The notes under the pieces: generated by a model
Told to the model about the DNA's origin: nothing
Database searches by the model: none
Seen by the model: the letters and a program-made list of their open reading frames with translations, nothing else
Origin: DATAQC01 sp039649175
GTDB lineage: Bacteria > Actinomycetota > Acidimicrobiia > Acidimicrobiales > AC-14
Length of the DNA stretch: 7,462 nt
NCBI GenBank assembly: GCA_039649175.1
Contig: JBBWZS010000071.1
Coordinates: 1-7,462, forward strand
Direction: 5' to 3'
Translations under genes and position numbers: made by a program
Shown here: positions 6,625 through 7,462 of the stretch, piece after piece
Layout: every line of letters starts with the position of its first letter
How positions within the stretch are numbered: the first letter of the stretch is position 1

Positions 6625-6652
6625 GTGGCCGGACGGCCGGGCCGCACTGCCC

Positions 6653-6658
6653 CAGAAT
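6653..6658 (+). promoter_or_regulatory. Candidate -10 box of ogt
   Basis: CAGAAT (4 of 6 against TATAAT) ends 6 nt before the ogt ATG, a spacing expected of a leaderless transcript. At 17-bp spacing the -35 position reads CGGACG, a weak match to TTGACA, as would fit a promoter that needs an activator. A GGGG run exists but is only 2 nt from the ATG, too close for a normal ribosome site. Confidence 0.4.
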
Positions 6659-6664
6659 GGGGCC

Positions 6665-7228
6665 ATGCAAACCCGCACCCCGGAGATCCGGTACTGCCAC
6701 GTCGACTCCCCGATGGGCACGTTGCTGCTCACCGCCGAGGGCGAGGCACTGAGTGGCGTGTACTTCACCGACCACCGTCACAGCCCGGCGCCGGCCGCAG
6801 GCTGGCGCCGCGATGACGCTGCGTTGGAACCGGCCCGGGCCCAGTTCGGCGAGTACTTCGACGGGAGGCGGCGCCAGTTCGACCTCCCGGTGGTCCTGCA
6901 CGGCAGTCCGTTCGAGCTCACCGTGTGGGCCGCGCTGCGGGCCATCCCCTACGGCGAGACCGTCAGCTACGGCCACATCGCCCGGGCCATCGGGCGCCCC
7001 ACCGCGGCACGGGCGGTCGGCGCCGCCAACGGCCGCAACCCCGTGTGCATCGTGGTGCCCTGCCACCGGGTGATCGGCGCCAACGGCACCCTGACCGGCT
7101 ACGGCTGGGGTCTCGAGCGCAAGGTGTGGCTGCTCGACCACGAGAAGCTGCCGGCGGGCGGCCCAGGCCAGACGACTGCCACCGCCACCGCCGCCGCCAG
7201 CGGACGGGTGCCGTCAGGGAAGTGGTAG
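6665..7228 (+). CDS. ogt: Methylated-DNA--protein-cysteine methyltransferase
   Basis: The protein repairs O6-alkylguanine (and O4-alkylthymine) by irreversible transfer of the alkyl group to its own cysteine. The 187 residues contain the N-terminal domain (RYCHVDSPMGTLLL, 9-22, onward) and the DNA-binding/active-site domain from about 82. The latter has PYGETVSYGHIA (95-106), whose Tyr102 matches human MGMT Tyr114. Arg116 in AARAVG is the Arg finger, and Asn125 in NP is the hinge. The acceptor is Cys133 in PCHRVIG (132-138), followed by TGYGWGLERK (144-153), where Trp replaces the usual second Gly. A low-complexity tail of about 25 residues (163-187) exceeds the usual family end. The start at 6665 is preferred over ATG 6623, because 6623 lies in the palindrome and adds residues the family lacks. 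The gene is divergent from the Ada-AlkA gene and its end overlaps the next gene by 15 nt. Confidence 0.95.
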   Translation: MQTRTPEIRYCHVDSPMGTLLLTAEGEALSGVYFTDHRHSPAPAAGWRRDDAALEPARAQFGEYFDGRRRQFDLPVVLHGSPFELTVWAALRAIPYGETVSYGHIARAIGRPTAARAVGAANGRNPVCIVVPCHRVIGANGTLTGYGWGLERKVWLLDHEKLPAGGPGQTTATATAAASGRVPSGKW

Positions 7229-7462
7229 CGCTCCCATCACCGTGACGCCGACGGCGTCGGCCTCGACGGCGATGGGGTCACGCCGCCTGCGCCGGTCCCG
7301 GTGCTCGGCGACGGTCCAGCCCACGGCCGAGACCCCGGCCGGCTGGTGGCGCCACAACAGGTCGGCCCGGTCCCGGGCATCGACCGGGAGGGCGTCGCTG
7401 ATCACCAGCACGTCGACGTCGGACCACGTGTTGAAATCGCCGCGAGCGTAGGACCCGAACAC
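7214..7462 (-). CDS. MNT-type nucleotidyltransferase domain protein, 5' end cut off
   Basis: The frame is open to the right edge, so the N-terminus is missing; the first visible codon, GTG, is probably an internal Val. The 82 visible residues begin with VFGSYARGDFNTWSDVDVLV, the nucleotidyltransferase signature GSxxRG followed by the SDxD pair of metal-binding aspartates (residues 14-17 of the visible part). This is the polymerase-beta-like fold of small MNT proteins, which often act as antitoxins that AMPylate or otherwise modify a HEPN partner. The C-terminus (VGWTVAEHR through DPIAVEADAVGVTVMG) follows the usual pattern of small stand-alone MNT proteins, so the 3' end looks intact. No HEPN partner is visible on the ogt side; one could lie to the right of the window. 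The gene converges on ogt with a 15-nt overlap. The true substrate is unknown. Confidence 0.85.
   Translation of the reverse strand: MFGSYARGDFNTWSDVDVLVISDALPVDARDRADLLWRHQPAGVSAVGWTVAEHRDRRRRRDPIAVEADAVGVTVMGALPLP

Noticed and set aside
6623..6664. Upstream ATG 6623 as the start of ogt
   Set aside because: It lies in the right arm of the inverted repeat, adds 14 residues not typical of Ogt, and has no ribosome site. ATG 6665 matches the family N-terminus.
5123..7141. Full-length minus-strand open frame of 672 codons starting at 7141 for the Ada-AlkA gene
   Set aside because: The first about 186 codons are antisense to ogt and cross the palindrome; they show no domain and no family similarity. 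The recognisable protein begins at 6583 or 6553.

Overview
The window is very GC-rich, with strong G/C bias at third codon positions, GTG starts and almost no Shine-Dalgarno sites on some genes. Together with the gene order this points to a high-GC actinobacterium, perhaps of the Acidimicrobiia. This is an inference from composition, protein style and the pcrA/uvrD1 - sucCD neighbourhood (in Mycobacterium tuberculosis uvrD1, Rv0950c, sucC and sucD lie in the same order and relative orientation). No 16S rRNA or other phylogenetic marker is present.

Layout, left to right. Positions 1-165 (minus strand) hold the 5' part of a lipoprotein-like gene with an Ala/Thr/Pro-rich linker, cut by the window edge. 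Positions 192-2227 (minus) are sucC-sucD, the two subunits of succinyl-CoA synthetase, overlapping by 4 nt. A 74-nt divergent intergenic region follows, then a plus-strand gene (2302-2874) for a membrane-anchored protein with a Rieske-like fold that appears to have lost its iron-sulfur ligands. It converges tail to tail, with a 20-nt overlap, on pcrA (2855-5110, minus), a UvrD/PcrA-type helicase. Only 12 nt upstream of pcrA is an Ada-AraC-AlkA fusion gene (5123-6553 or 6583, minus): methyl-damage sensor/regulator plus 3-methyladenine glycosylase. It is divergent from ogt (6665-7228, plus), an O6-alkylguanine-DNA alkyltransferase. The last gene (7214-7462, minus) is the C-terminal part of a small MNT-type nucleotidyltransferase overlapping the end of ogt by 15 nt.

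How the genes work together. ogt and the Ada-AlkA fusion form a divergent alkylation-repair pair that splits and reshuffles the parts of E. coli Ada and AlkA. The pair shares a short intergenic region carrying an 11-bp-arm inverted repeat plus extra CGGACAG copies. This is the most interesting signal in the window: the centre of the palindrome lies essentially at the midpoint between the two start codons, and candidate -10 boxes lie at identical distances on both sides. It is a plausible shared Ada operator. Because pcrA follows the glycosylase gene so closely, the helicase may be co-transcribed with the alkylation response. The sucCD operon is TCA-cycle housekeeping. Most of the window consists of known families; the less described parts are the operator, the degenerate Rieske-like protein and the cut-off lipoprotein-like gene.
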